64,000 nucleotides of DNA from Trichostrongylus colubriformis. Lineage: Eukaryota > Nematoda > Chromadorea > Rhabditida > Trichostrongylidae. The notes beneath the pieces are model-generated. The model was not told the DNA's origin, searched no databases, and saw only the letters and a program-made list of their open reading frames with translations. A program made the translations under genes and the position numbers. Where the stretch lies: positions 36,349,326 to 36,413,325 of the forward strand of contig OZ022260.1 of assembly GCA_963978905.1 (NCBI GenBank). The letters are read 5' to 3'. Below, piece after piece: positions 45,376 to 55,969 of this stretch; positions within the stretch are counted from its first letter, which is position 1; the number at the start of each line of letters is the position of its first letter.

Positions 45376-45847
45376 TATAACCCATAACCCACTCAACGCG
45401 GTACAATATGGCTCCTTTAATATATCACGCGAACCATGGTGCTTATTACTGTTCATCACAAGAAATATTCGGTACTACATACTTGGAGCGGTCAAAGGGC
45501 CAAGGATCACGAAAAAGGAGGCTATATCCTATGGCAAGAGATTAATGGACCTCACTGGTCATCGACTACCGAAAAATACTTCCAGATGGTCCTACAGCTG
45601 GTGCTCAATGGCGCACTAAAAAAATTGTGAAAAATTGCTCAGAAATAGCAACATCGCTCTAAAAGTTGAAATTGGTCCATTATGCTAGGGCACGTAGCCC
45701 AAGGCTCTCGATACTTCGAATCTTTTGACTTATTTACAAGATCAAAAAGGATAATGAAAGAATACGCTACTGAAATTTTTACAAGACTGACTTTAAAAAG
45801 AAGTAGTTCGTGACCAACTCTGAGCCAGGTGGGTTATGGGTTATATC
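45376..45847. mobile_element. ATAACCC-ended element, about 470 bp
   Basis: The ends TATAACCCATAACCCACT and AGGTGGGTTATGGGTTATAT are inverted. A plus-strand ORF inside (QEINGPHWSSTTEKYFQMVL) is coding-like but not recognised. A further orphan end (GATATAACCCATAACCCA) lies 120 bp to the right, near 45,965. Confidence 0.65.
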
Positions 45848-47433
45848 GTGGATGCATAGGAATGCTGGCTAGAAGCTTAAGCTTCATCCAGAAATAGTAT
45901 CGTTCGAAGTACGAAGCATCAATACGATCTATGGCTCACAACTGGCTGCTGATAATAATAAATGATATAACCCATAACCCAAGATTTGCTACTCCCACTA
46001 AACCTATTTAAGGGAAGGAATAACCCAGTGAAGGGTGACTTCAAAGCGTTCTCTTTGGTCTTCCTCCTTGTCTGTCTCTCAAAAGATTTTGGTGGCTATT
46101 CACACAAACCACAAAGCGTTAGGTGAGGCTTTGCATCACACCTGTCAGCTGACTAGCGCCAACCTAATGAACATCAGTCATTTTTTGTTGATCGATATCA
46201 TAGGCAGTATATCGAGCAACCAAGATAACGTCAAAATTCTACCAGGAGAGCAATAAAAGTAGAGATGCGAATAGAAAATACAATTTAAAAAAATCTGTGA
46301 CGTCATTGGAGCTATAGATGGACAATTCTCAGCGTGCACATTAGGGGAATCTACACAAGCTATAAACTGTGATACATGTCAAAGGACGTAAGATCTCAAG
46401 GACTCCAGCCGATGATTGTCAATGAAACTGAATGATTCCGAGAGAGCCGTTGTGGATGTGATTTCACGGCGGCCGTGAAAGCTGCTTCTGCCGCCGCCGA
46501 CGCCACAATGCGTTGACCTTTCGACAAACAAGCAACGACTTTTTAAGCACTCGATATCTCAGTGTCTCGAGGATGCATTCTACAGTACCAGTCAAACACT
46601 GTTAACATAACTGTACCGTCAGTACTAAGGGAAAGATCGCAGGAAGAAATGGCAGAAATGTCTTGAGAAAATTCGAGATATGCCAAGTAAATTGCAAACC
46701 GGTCGTGTAAACGATAAAAACGCATGTACTATAGATCGAGTAACGTATCCTCCTATCCTCAGTGAATGCGCGGATCTTACAATTCGTAACCCACGATCAA
46801 GGGAGGAATGGATAACCGTGGATAGAATTGCCGTATTGCTCTTTCACGGTCGATATGACCGATGTATGATTCACAAATCGCCCCATGTAACATGTTATTA
46901 GGTAGGACGATCGGGCGCCGCTCAATAGCTTATGCCCTGGGAAGGGGTCCCTCATCTTCAAGTGTGTATATGTGTGTGTGTGTAAGGCCCCAGAAGAGCC
47001 TTCACAAAAGATCGCACGAAAGATTGACATTCTAAAAAGCAACAAACGTAGTCACTGTGAGGCTAGTTTGTGAACATACGAACGGGGCTTAATATTTGAG
47101 CCCGCAATCAGGACGAAGCGTTACATTGAGAAAAAAAGTTCTAGGAATCCGTCCGCTCTTGTTCGACCCAAAACACGAAAATTTCTCAACCACATCGATC
47201 CTGCCTCAAAAAAAGCACTGGGATGAATACAGTAGAAAGCAAACGTAGGAAGGAAATGTAAAATACCGAATCTTACATGAAAATGAAGTGAGCAGGCTGC
47301 CTTTCCGAAATTCAAGAACACAGAAAAACATGTAAAATTTCCACCAGGAACATTTGTGAGAGTTTTACGGCGGCTACTCAAACTTCAATATCTTTTCCTA
47401 TTTTTCATAGATTATTCCAATAACAAACGCTGT

Positions 47434-47799
47434 TTATTCTTTTTTTTTTGTAAGTCTGATGAGGGATGCTGAATAGCTCTTCAAAGAATATAGAGCCGCG
47501 AATTCTTTGTGCACGATGGCTTTCCCTGATGAGGACGGAAGCTCAAACCCTTTCTTTTCTCTGGTCTGATGACCGCTCAAGAGCTTGGAAATCAAACTTT
47601 TGATGCGTTCAAAGACGGCTGGGAACATTGGAACATGGACCCTTTTAGACCACAATATGATAAGCAATCAAAAGAAATTCAAAATTTTGCCAGGACAGCG
47701 ATAAATAATAAGGCTAGCATTACGGACAGATTGCTCCAACGACCCATGGCAAACCTTCCTCATTTGAAAAAAAACAACGACACAAACCACTTGAATTAG
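47434..47799. pseudogene. Coding-like stretch open on both strands
   Basis: The minus frame reads PMFPAVFERIKSLISKLLSG and KGFELPSSSGKAIVHKEFAA; the plus frame reads DAFKDGWEHWNMDPFRPQYD and KEIQNFARTAINNKASITDR. Only one can be real. Neither has clear splice sites or a recognised family. Possibly a decayed transposon ORF. Confidence 0.2.
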
Positions 47800-48220
47800 G
47801 GCGATCATCGAATTGAAGAACTGACTGAAGACTCAGATAATTGCCCTATTAAAATCGACTCGGTGGCAAAAGAAATCACATAATGATTGCGTAAATCAGG
47901 TTGACATTAATGACTGCCAGATTTCAGATCGGAAACTTTGGACGTTGGGTCAATGAGCCACATTCTACAAATCACAAGGATCTATGGGGACAGGTTCAGG
48001 CATATTATTCCCACTATGACGATGCTTATTGAAAAGAAATCGTTTGAGCTATAAGATAAAAGAAATTTCCACTTGGTCGCAAGCGGTTGCGTAGCGTACT
48101 TCAGACTACTATACATAGACTTGCGATTTTGCAGCCTGAGGAGCAAAGGAATACTTATAGCTTAAGAGAGAAGAATAAAAAATCAAAACGGATCAAAATC
48201 AGACTTTTTGAATCTTTTTT

Positions 48221-48326
48221 CTGTTATGCCAACGAGGTTATTAGATGGAATATTTATCAATATAATATACATAATATTTAATATAATGCATTGGGCCGGC
48301 AATAAATATTCCACCTAACAACCTCA
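48221..48326. repeat. Hairpin MITE, copy 2
   Basis: CTGTTATGCCAACGAGGTTA then TTAGATGGAATATTTATC is mirrored by AATAAATATTCCACCTAACA then ACCTCATGG. Same family as 18.24 kb, with an AT-rich spacer (ATATAATATACATAATATTT) in place of the tight GAGGCCTC centre. Confidence 0.8.
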
Positions 48327-48639
48327 TGGAGAAATGACCCAAATCGATGCCGAGATTATAGAAAGGCAGAAACTGGAATCAAACGATTTGGCTTACATAT
48401 TCAAATGAATGCTCAATAAGTAACAATGATACTTCTGGAAACATTTATTTTAGCTTTCTTCGACCACCTCTCATGAAGCTGCTGTTTTTTGCCACAGCTC
48501 GTCATGGGAATGTCATCATAACGCAGCTGACTTTTTCTCAAAACTTTCGTCTTTTCATATGACTTGAACTTGCGCGTTCCGTTTGCTTTTCAACTAATCG
48601 GCACACTACTTCATTTGGAAGCTGCTTTCATAGCAACGA

Positions 48640-48887
48640 AATCAGTGAGAAATGGATGGAATCGGCAAATTTATGGAAGTCGCAATCGTGGAAATCGTGG
48701 GATTGGATACGGACAGATTTTCGGTGCATTTCACGACTCGCCGATCAATACGTATCATATGCGCAACTCCACCGATTTCACAACAATGTACAGTGCCTCA
48801 CGGATGCCTGTCATTAGGAGAGAAAAGCTTGCTGCGTGCAGAGCGGTCTGTGCGAACCAGAGGGATCGTTTTGTAGTTGGGTCCTGA
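48640..48887 (+). pseudogene. Plus-strand Gly/Arg/Asn ORF of unknown origin
   Basis: An open frame containing RNRGNRGIGYGQIFGAFHDS, PINTYHMRNSTDFTTMYSAS and RMPVIRREKLAACRAV. The composition looks coding. The overlapping minus-strand frame is also open. No acceptor or donor clearly frames it, and it could not supply the missing exon because that exon must be on the minus strand. Confidence 0.25.
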
Positions 48888-49639
48888 GAGGAATGCCTTT
48901 TCCATGCCTCAGATTTCAGGTTTGAGACGCAGTAGTCGTTTGAGGACGACCCAACTACATACAGTGTCCCAGCTCGCACGCCACTCCTACGACGCAAATT
49001 TGCTGGTCAATTGACACTTCAGTTCCCAACAGTTGATTATAACTAGCCGGAAACTTATTGAGGGTGGAGATTACGTTACCATGGTCCTGGAAGATAAGGA
49101 AAGCCGGTTCGATTTCTTTTTGCAGAGAAAGCATTTGGCCCGTATTTTAGTGCCCTGGTAATAACATACAGTTCGCGAATCGCTGCGAAAAACAGCAGAG
49201 AAATGCGGAACGCGGAAGGCACGAGAAACGGAATCAGAAACATCCTTTTAGTACTGTCTAATGGATTCCAGAGTAGTTCAATACAGACGGAAAACAAACC
49301 TTTGTAACCATCTTGAGTCCTATACATACACTGTGAAAACGAAACCAGTGAAGCGATAAGGTGGAGCGCGGCGGGTCATAGTTATTGCGGCCATTTGCTA
49401 GTTTACACACTCAATGCATTTTGCACATTTTCGCCCCCAGCCGTTCTTTTGAGAGATTTTTGACGTGTTGGGCTTTGCTCTTCAACACCCCGATTTCGTA
49501 AGATTCTTCATCTTTTTTGTGGCTTACAATTAGCAGAGCCGGAATCCCTCCAATAAACATATGGCCCATCTTTAGGGTAGTTACAGCTTCTTATTTACTT
49601 TGCAGTAAAGAGGAGAATGATAAGAGACTTCTGAAGGCT

Positions 49640-49805
49640 TGAAGGCACTGAGAAGGGCAAGGAGAAAGTGAGAACTGAAAAAATTATCTCTGAAAGCAAA
49701 CCATCTACTTCAGAAAAGATGATGGTTGGCGAAACTTGCACTGAAAAAGCGCGGCTTGAGGTCTCATCACGAACACTGCTGAGCACCCCCCCCCCTACTT
49801 TCATA
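49640..49805. repeat. Dispersed repeat fragment (GCGCGGCTTGAGG family)
   Basis: GGTTGGCGAAACTTGCACTG followed by AAAAAGCGCGGCTTGAGGTC and TCATCACGAAC is the best-preserved core of the family seen also at 15.6, 16.5 and 29.5 kb. It ends in a C-run (CCCCCCCCC). Confidence 0.6.
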
Positions 49806-50334
49806 TTCAACATCTGCCAGACTTACCCTACCGGTTCTTTTGAGAATGGAGATAGTAAAAAGTTATACCATAGGGTATTATGCGGGCCGTATTAGAAACT
49901 TATGTGCAATGTCTAAGAATGATAGTTACAGCGTAAGAGAGTAAATCAAATATACGACGCTGATTACATCAATTAAAGCTTGCTCACAATCGCTTGAATT
50001 CCTCTATTTCAAGGAAAGCTGCATCGTAAAACCGTGCTGCATTCTCGACAGATCACATTGCTGGTTAAAAACTCGTTTAAGACAGTGATTAGAGCACTGG
50101 TCAACTTCAGCTGCCCCGCCCCCCCCCCCCTGAAACTATCGTCACACCTGAATACAAATGAGGCTTACCACTGTTCCGTTCGCGACTCGTCCATTTGTTG
50201 AGTAGTTCCCTAGCCTCATTACGGTACTTGCTTCCGCCATCCCGTACGGAAGTGTCAAATCGAGAAGCTCTTACGCTTACCGTGGGACCGAGACTGAAAA
50301 CACAAATGAATAAGCCCTGGATACTGAGAGTTTC

Positions 50335-50560
50335 TCGAAGGAATTGCCCATAGAAATTTGAGTTCCTTCGCTACCCCTACACATATTTATATTGTATTTG
50401 TTTACTACTGGCCACGTGCAAAGCTTCATGTGAAAACGATAATTTGGCTGTGCTACAAGGTCCTCAAAATGAAGTGCTGAAGAGGATCTGTCCAAGTAGG
50501 CGGGGGAGTGACGGCTCTAACCAAAAGAACAAAGCGGCGACGGTCACGTGGCCAGGGACG
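50335..50560. repeat. GC-rich palindromic MITE, half copy
   Basis: GAAGGAATTGCCCATAGAAA, TATATTGTATTTGTTTACTA, GGCCACGTGCAAAGCTTCAT and GTGAAAACG follow the order of the complete copies (end, TATTTATGTTGTATTTG, GGCCGCATGCAAGGTTTC, ACGCGAAAA). Only one arm is recognisable. Confidence 0.5.
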
Positions 50561-50807
50561 CAGCTTGAGAAGCCAATCAACACAGGGCGCAAAAACTTGA
50601 TTGCGCTTTTTCCCATTGATTTTTAGCTTCTGGAAGGTTGTTTAGCGGGCGGGAATTCAAAAGTTGTTACTCTTCCAGTTTCTCTAGTTTTACATTGGAA
50701 TAAAGGTTTTTTTGTATCTTTGCGTTTCTATTCACGTATCAGAGATTCTATCGAAGTAATTTTCAAAATGAGGAGAACCATGCATGAAGTTTCGATGAAC
50801 GATTACT

Positions 50808-51245
50808 TTAAAGGAATCGTCTACGGAAAAATTAATTTCTTTGTTACCCTTATATTTATGTTGCATTTGCCTAATAAAGGCCGCATGCAAGGTTTTACGC
50901 GAAAGAAATAATTATTCGGCTGAGATATAGCCCCCCAACCTTTTGGCCGGGTGGGCGGGGCCTTCAAGTAAAGCAACGTCCCCTTGTCGGCCGCGGTTGG
51001 GGACGGAGAGTGGGACTGATTACGTAACCTTCTGTTTCTACAATGCGTCTCCGACCGCGGCGGACGACGGGGGAGGGGTACTAGCTTGGAGGCCCCGCCC
51101 ACCTAACCAAGACTTTGTGGTGCTGTATCTTAGCCGGATTCATATTTATTCGCATGAAACTTTGCATGCGGCCCACATTAGACAGATACAACATAAATAT
51201 ATGGGTAACACAAAGCCTCATTTTCCCGTGGACGATTCCTTTGAG
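50808..51245. repeat. GC-rich palindromic MITE, full copy A
   Basis: The left end AAAGGAATCGTCTACGGAAA and the right end CCGTGGACGATTCCTTT are inverted. The arms continue TTTATGTTGCATTTGCCTAA, AAAGGCCGCATGCAAGGTTT and ACGCGAA, with mirrors on the right. The centre is GC-rich with palindromic GACCGCGGCGGACGACGGGG and GGCGGGGCC words. Confidence 0.85.
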
Positions 51246-52420
51246 CAAGCAGCGCAATGTCAGAGGCGTTGCGTCAAATCTGAAAAGTTCAGAGGATCAA
51301 TTCTGCTCAGGCTAAACGTGCCACCAGTATTTAGTTGGTACTGCCCATTTATTTGCGAGTATTGAAATCGAGCTCACTGTTTTGAACAACAACAGGTTTC
51401 TATCTGACCATTACAGGCATTTAAACGCTTCTACGTTTCCAAGTAGCGGTCGAACATGGCGCAATCCATAAAGAATTGTCTCTGCCAAGCGCTTATACCT
51501 TATAACGTTATAATCTATGGCCTCTGGAAAACCCAATAGGACGCAATAAACTGGACGAACACTGACAGCTGTTCTCAGTCTAACGTCATTGAGCCGTCAA
51601 TTGTTCATGCGTCCTTAAAAAAAGTCTGCGGATGACTGGAAATCTCATGGCTGACGACTGATTCCATAGCCATAACTGCATATGTGACTGTTTATATATT
51701 TACGTGGACATAGACACATTCACGTAGACATATTCTGGTTGCCGCTTTCTCTTCACCGCCAGCACCATTCTGGGCGATTCGTGGCCTATTTTGGCTACTG
51801 AAAGGGGGTGTGATCGTTAGGTCAGAAAATCGCTACGCAGCATGCATGCGAGCTAGAGACGTTGTACGAGTTGGGTTCTGAGGCGACTACCGTAGGTGCT
51901 ATCGCAATGAGGGGGGGGGGGGCATCCTACTACTGGACCCTATAGTTTACCTAAGCCAAGAAAAACTTCTTCCTTCCTCCTTCAAGACTCAGGCAAGAAT
52001 ATACGCTTGATTGTATGTGCAGAGTGACCCCACAAAAATCCTTCAGAAGTACTCAGGTGTGAAACTTTTTGTGAATGCCCCCGCCCCATTGCGATAGCAT
52101 TCTAAGGTGTTCTATGTCCTATTTTAAGACCTGTAATTTTTGTTATAGTTCTCCTTCGCTGTCTACACGAGACTGACTGCGAAGTGATCAAAATCACCAT
52201 GAAGATGCAAGGTTTTCTATCTCTTGAAATACGCCATGTATTCTACACAACTTCGGACCGTAAAAGCATTCAAATGCGTACTCTCAGTCTCGATAATGAA
52301 CCCTCAAAATGAGCAACATAATACAAAGGGCTTCTGAGTCTCAAAGAAATACGGCAGTGTCCCGGCGATGGCGGATACAAAGCTCAGGTGGTCCAGAGGA
52401 AAATCGATCGAGGAGCAGGT

Positions 52421-52846
52421 TCAAAGGTACCGTGCACGGAAAAATGAGTTTTCCTCCTACCCGAATATTTATGTTATATTTGCCCAATAAGGGCCGCATG
52501 CAATGTTTCACGCGAAAAAATATGAATCTGGTGAGGATACGGCATCTCAAAGTAGCGGACGACGGGGTGGGGCCTCTGAGTGGATGATGCTCCGCCCCGT
52601 CGTTCGCCGCGGTTGGAGACGCATAATGGAACGTGAACAGTCCCAGATTCGTCTCCGACCGAGGCGGACGACGGGGCGGGTACCCACTATGAGACCTAGC
52701 GCCCTTGTCCACCACTTTGAAGAGCTGTATCGTAGCCGAATTGACACCTTTTCGCGTGAAACCTTGCATGCCGTCCTTTTTAGGCAAATACATCATAAAT
52801 ATTTGAGTAACAGGAAAACTCACTTATCGTGCACGATTCCTTTGAG
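52421..52846. repeat. GC-rich palindromic MITE, full copy B
   Basis: The ends TCAAAGGTACCGTGCACGGA and CGTGCACGATTCCTTTGA; arms GGGCCGCATGCAATGTTTCA / GTGAAACCTTGCATGCCGTC; centre with GCGGACGACGGGGTGGGGCC and GCCCCGTCGTTCGCCGC in both orientations. The large ORFs on both strands here (up to 160 codons) are a by-product of the palindrome. It lies 148 bp from exon 3. Confidence 0.88.
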
Positions 52847-52993
52847 CGCAATGCAGCTCTTCTAGTCACTGTCTTCTCTGCAGCCCATAGCACAGATTAA
52901 CCAGCAGTCCAATCGATATGCATGTTTGGACGTGGCCGAATGAGGTAAAAGAATTGATGGATGTAGGTACAGGCACAGTGAGAAACAACTGAC

Positions 52994-53188
52994 CTGGTGA
53001 TTTGAGCTGCAGCCTTGGCGGCTTCATTCGAACCGCTGGGGTAGCGTGATGATGATACGACACTGCTACGAGGGGCCGGCGATACCGATGAATAATAGGA
53101 GGTTTTCGGTTCAAATCGCGCCGCCATCGTTGACGCTTGGCTTCGATAACCCGCAGTTGAAGGCTTGTTCCAGCGTACTGAGTTCCAG
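52994..53188 (-). CDS. Exon 3, Ser/Tyr/Ala-rich exon
   Basis: The acceptor is ACTGTTGTTTAG; one C completes AG from exon 2 (Ser). It encodes WNSVRWNKPSTAGYRSQAST, SYYSSVSPAPRSSVVSSSRY and GSNEAAKAAAQIT and leaves AG at CAG|GTCAGT. This 195-bp exon has a clear bias to Ser, Tyr and Ala. The methionine in the middle (ATMAARFEP) could be an alternative start. Confidence 0.9.
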
Positions 53189-53481
53189 CTAAACAACAGT
53201 AATACTTCTAAGCCATAATATCTAGTGTTATGATGGAGATACAATAAATAAAAGTAATTTGATGTTCGATATTATTCTGGAAGCAATCAATTTATAAACT
53301 ACATTGCAATATTTAGAGCTTGAAAAAGGCACTACGCACCGAAAACCCGTGAACAAGGCTCAAAGTCCCCTCGTAGTATTTATGTTAGGCGTTTTTAAGT
53401 CTTTTGAAAAAGATTTAGAGCCACAGGTCTTCACACATGTAAGTAATGTAAATATAAATAAATAAACAATAGGTCTCATAC

Positions 53482-53568
53482 CTCGTCCCATAGGTACTTG
53501 GCTCTATGCTACTCGCTAGGGTCCGTGAAGTTGGCGTCGTTCTACCCGCAGTGTTGGCTGACCATCTT
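53482..53568 (-). CDS. Exon 2, Ser/Thr exon
   Basis: The acceptor is CATCTTTTTCAG; it reads RWSANTAGRTTPTSRTLASS then IEPSTYGT and leaves AG at GAG|GTATGAG. Joined to exon 3 the frame stays open. It needs two bases from an upstream exon. Confidence 0.88.
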
Positions 53569-53645
53569 CTGAAAAAGATGAAAATGAGATAATATTCATT
53601 TTGAATGACTCTAATTTTTATTCCGAAGATTGGAAATCTGGTTAC

Positions 53646-53669
53646 TCTTGTCTGGGGCTTGTCAGCAAT
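53646..53669 (-). CDS. Exon 1 (most upstream found), 24-bp micro-exon candidate
   Basis: The strong acceptor TTTTTATTTTCAG is followed after 24 bp by GA|GTAACC. Taken with two incoming and two outgoing bases it reads LLTSPRQ and then Glu across the junction with exon 2. The length is a multiple of three, so it may be an optional cassette. The intron to exon 2 is only 77 bp. The acceptor itself is convincing; the donor is weaker. Confidence 0.45.
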
Positions 53670-53852
53670 CTGAAAATAAAAAATAAAACTAAAAATATAT
53701 AACTGCCTGGAAAAAATTAGGCAATTATGGTATTTTCTCATTTTTCGACTATTTGGTGAGCAATTCACTGAATGGCGATTATGAGAGGGACAGGAAACAG
53801 ATGTCGAAGGGTACCAAAATTAGCTCTTATGAGAATTTTATAGTGGAGGTGG

Positions 53853-54226
53853 TGTAATGACAAATGGCGCCGTTCTTACCAGCACGGTCTAGGATCAAAT
53901 ACTCAACCAACGTCTATCCAACCCACGAAACATCAAGGTAGGTGAACCGATACCAGACTAGTTAGAAAGGATAAAAGCACTGCGGCACTGTGATCGACGT
54001 TGACGTCCCACGAATTCTATTTCTATTCAGAATCGTAGTGAAACTTAAACGCGTTTTGCCCCACACAGTGACTTGCGGGTTGAGCCGCAGTGCTTTCATC
54101 CTTTCTTACCAGTCTGGTGTCGGTTCAATTACCTTGATGTATTGGGTTTTTCGCAGGTTGGATAGGCGTTGGTTAAGTGTTTGATCCTAGGCCGTGCTGC
54201 TAAGAGCGGCGCCACTTGCTATTACA
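53853..54226. repeat. Inverted-repeat element with 125-bp arms
   Basis: GTGTAATGACAAATGGCGCC... is mirrored by ...GGCGCCACTTGCTATTAC. Further pairs are CAGCACGGTCTAGGATCAAA / TTTGATCCTAGGCCGTGCTG, CAACGTCTATCCAACC / GGTTGGATAGGCGTTG and AGGATAAAAGCACTGCGGC / GCCGCAGTGCTTTCATCCT. The outer arm has a GGTGTAATGAC / GGATCAAATAC pair resembling pol III A and B boxes. Confidence 0.88.
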
Positions 54227-55969
54227 ACCTACATCATAAAATTCTCTAAGCCAAAATTTGTATTCTTTGCCATTTGTTTTCTAACACTTTCATGGTCGGT
54301 ATCCAGTAAAGTGCTCACCAGTGTAGTCGGAAAATGAGAGAATGCGAGATTGCCAATTTTTTATGCAATTATGTACAGGGGGTGCCAGAAAAATAAAGTA
54401 AATTTTCTCCTCCACTATCAACCCTACTTTAGTCGATCTTCAGCAAATTCTGACCAGGTATTTCCATTCCCAAAGCGACCTCACTCTATCACTATTCTCC
54501 GTAACAGCCCTCTGCACGAGCAGGAACGGGAGCTTGTTCCGAGTGAACAAGATTTGTCACTCAAGTGGGCAAAATCCGAAACTTCGTCGCTCTCGTTCAC
54601 AACCGTGCTAAGGTCCGTTCACTGTGGGTACCTGAGGGGATTCATAGTGGAAGGTGTTCTTAAAGACAACAGGGGGTAATGCGGTAATGGAGAAATCCCT
54701 ACAAGAAGTCACTTACATTGTAGTCCTGGGCCTAAGAAGGTTATCTGTGGCGAAATCAAGGTGAAAAAGCCCCATCCAAGCTGTAGAAACCCTGAAAACG
54801 CCGCAATCATGCAGCGGTTCCGCCTCTTGGACACAGCGGTCCCGCCTCCCGATGACGTAATTCCCGATTGATTGGGGTGGGAGTGGCCAAGGGGATGCGG
54901 CCGGATTGAAGGTTTTGCGGCCCGCTTTCGCAGTTTTAGCTTGAAGGTCACTCCAAAAAATAGGTGCTGTCGTATTTCCAAACATTCTCTTGTGTTTACT
55001 TGGCAACATGCCATTGGAAAACTAGATCAGACTACTCCCCTCTTGACGGACAGGTCGTCCCCGTCGAGAATCAACAGTGGGAAGGGGGTCCTATTTCTCG
55101 GGTTTTGGGCTATTTCCTTCCGGTTTTTCTCCACTGTCCTGTTACTAGGCATCCCGACCTTCATATGCACTACTTCTTTTACTTTTCGTCCGACTTTCCC
55201 CTAATGCTGCCTTTAAATATTCCGTTTTTCCGAGTTCCCTACGCCCTACTTTTCCAAGAGCCAGAACGTGCCATTACCACCGTAATCCACCCCTCCAGGG
55301 GCAGGTTTGAGGCATGAAAAATGATACTTCGTATCATAGCAGCGTTGTTCGAGCAGCAAGGACTCTGGGACTTCCATGAACCGAAGGACCAATCCTTAGG
55401 AAGTTTTCCTCAAAAGAACTACCACGGAATCTGGCTCCACTGTTTTAAGCGGACCTTGATACCGTGAGTGCTCTGGAGCCCGACTGCGCCGATTGAGAGC
55501 TCCGTATTTTGATGAAGGTGAAAGTAGCGAGTCTCACCTTGCTCCTGCTTCTTGAAGAACATTCCGGGAATATTTTGCCCCTATACTTCCATCTCTTTCA
55601 TTCCCTTATGTTCTGTATACTTGGTGGATCTGAGCCGTGAGCGCAAATGATTTATTTTTTGGCACCCCTGTATATATTTTTTTCAATCATCCATTTGCGA
55701 TCGCAACAATCGGACGACTGCTTTTCTCGAATATCTTGAATACTGTGGACAACTAGCCATTTTTTGTGCTCTCGTTGATGCCTCATAAGCTGCCGATCAA
55801 TAAATAACCATACCACTACGCCCAAAACGCTCCAGTCACAGGTCTTGAATATTGCCGCGACAGATTGCATTCGCCGAAACAAATTTTTCCTTGAATGTTT
55901 GAATAGATCGCAACTTGCTCCGTCGGTGAGGTGAAAGCTTACAGAATCCTATTATGAGATGGTACAGGT

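Larger units (their letters stand above)
43952..52993 (-). other. 9-kb region between exons 3 and 4, hiding at least one exon
   Basis: The phase mismatch shows that one or more exons must lie here. A 13-bp candidate at 50.28 kb (TTTTCAG|TCTCGGTCCCACG|GTAAGC) does not by itself fix the phase. The rest is repeats: hairpins at 45.1 and 48.2 kb, an ATAACCC-ended element at 45.4 kb, a GCGCGGCT-family fragment at about 49.65-49.80 kb, and GC-rich palindromic MITEs at 50.3-52.85 kb. Coding-like ORFs of unknown status lie at 45.4, 47.5 and 48.6 kb. Confidence 0.6.
116..53669 (-). other. Giant multi-exon gene (exons 1-30), Ser/Pro/Lys-rich scaffold-like protein
   Basis: This entry covers the whole gene model; each exon is listed separately. 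Exons were found by reading the minus strand for T-rich...CAG/TAG acceptors, GT donors and an open frame, then testing whether split codons join. All 25 junctions from exon 4 to exon 29 are phase-compatible, as are exons 1-2-3. Exon 3 leaves two bases of a codon while exon 4 expects one, so at least one exon between 44.0 and 53.0 kb is missing. The 5' end and start codon were not found. The composition is disordered: Ser/Arg/Pro-rich, a Lys/Glu block in exons 18-19, and polyproline in exons 10 and 23. I see no transmembrane segment, signal peptide or enzyme motif. A cytoskeletal, junctional or synaptic scaffold is an inference from composition only; the family is not recognised. Confidence 0.85.

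Noticed and set aside
48755..48997. Resemblance of GTLYVVGSSSNDYCVSNLKS to a Kelch repeat
   Set aside because: Only one half-repeat with poor spacing of the Gly-Gly and Trp positions; the overlapping plus frame is equally open.
50821..52865. ORFs up to 160 codons on both strands
   Set aside because: They arise from palindromic GC-rich MITEs; both strands are open because the sequence is an inverted repeat.
54709..55317. Overlapping 98-117 codon ORFs on both strands
   Set aside because: Several frames are open at once in a GC-rich stretch, with no splice sites or recognisable protein features.
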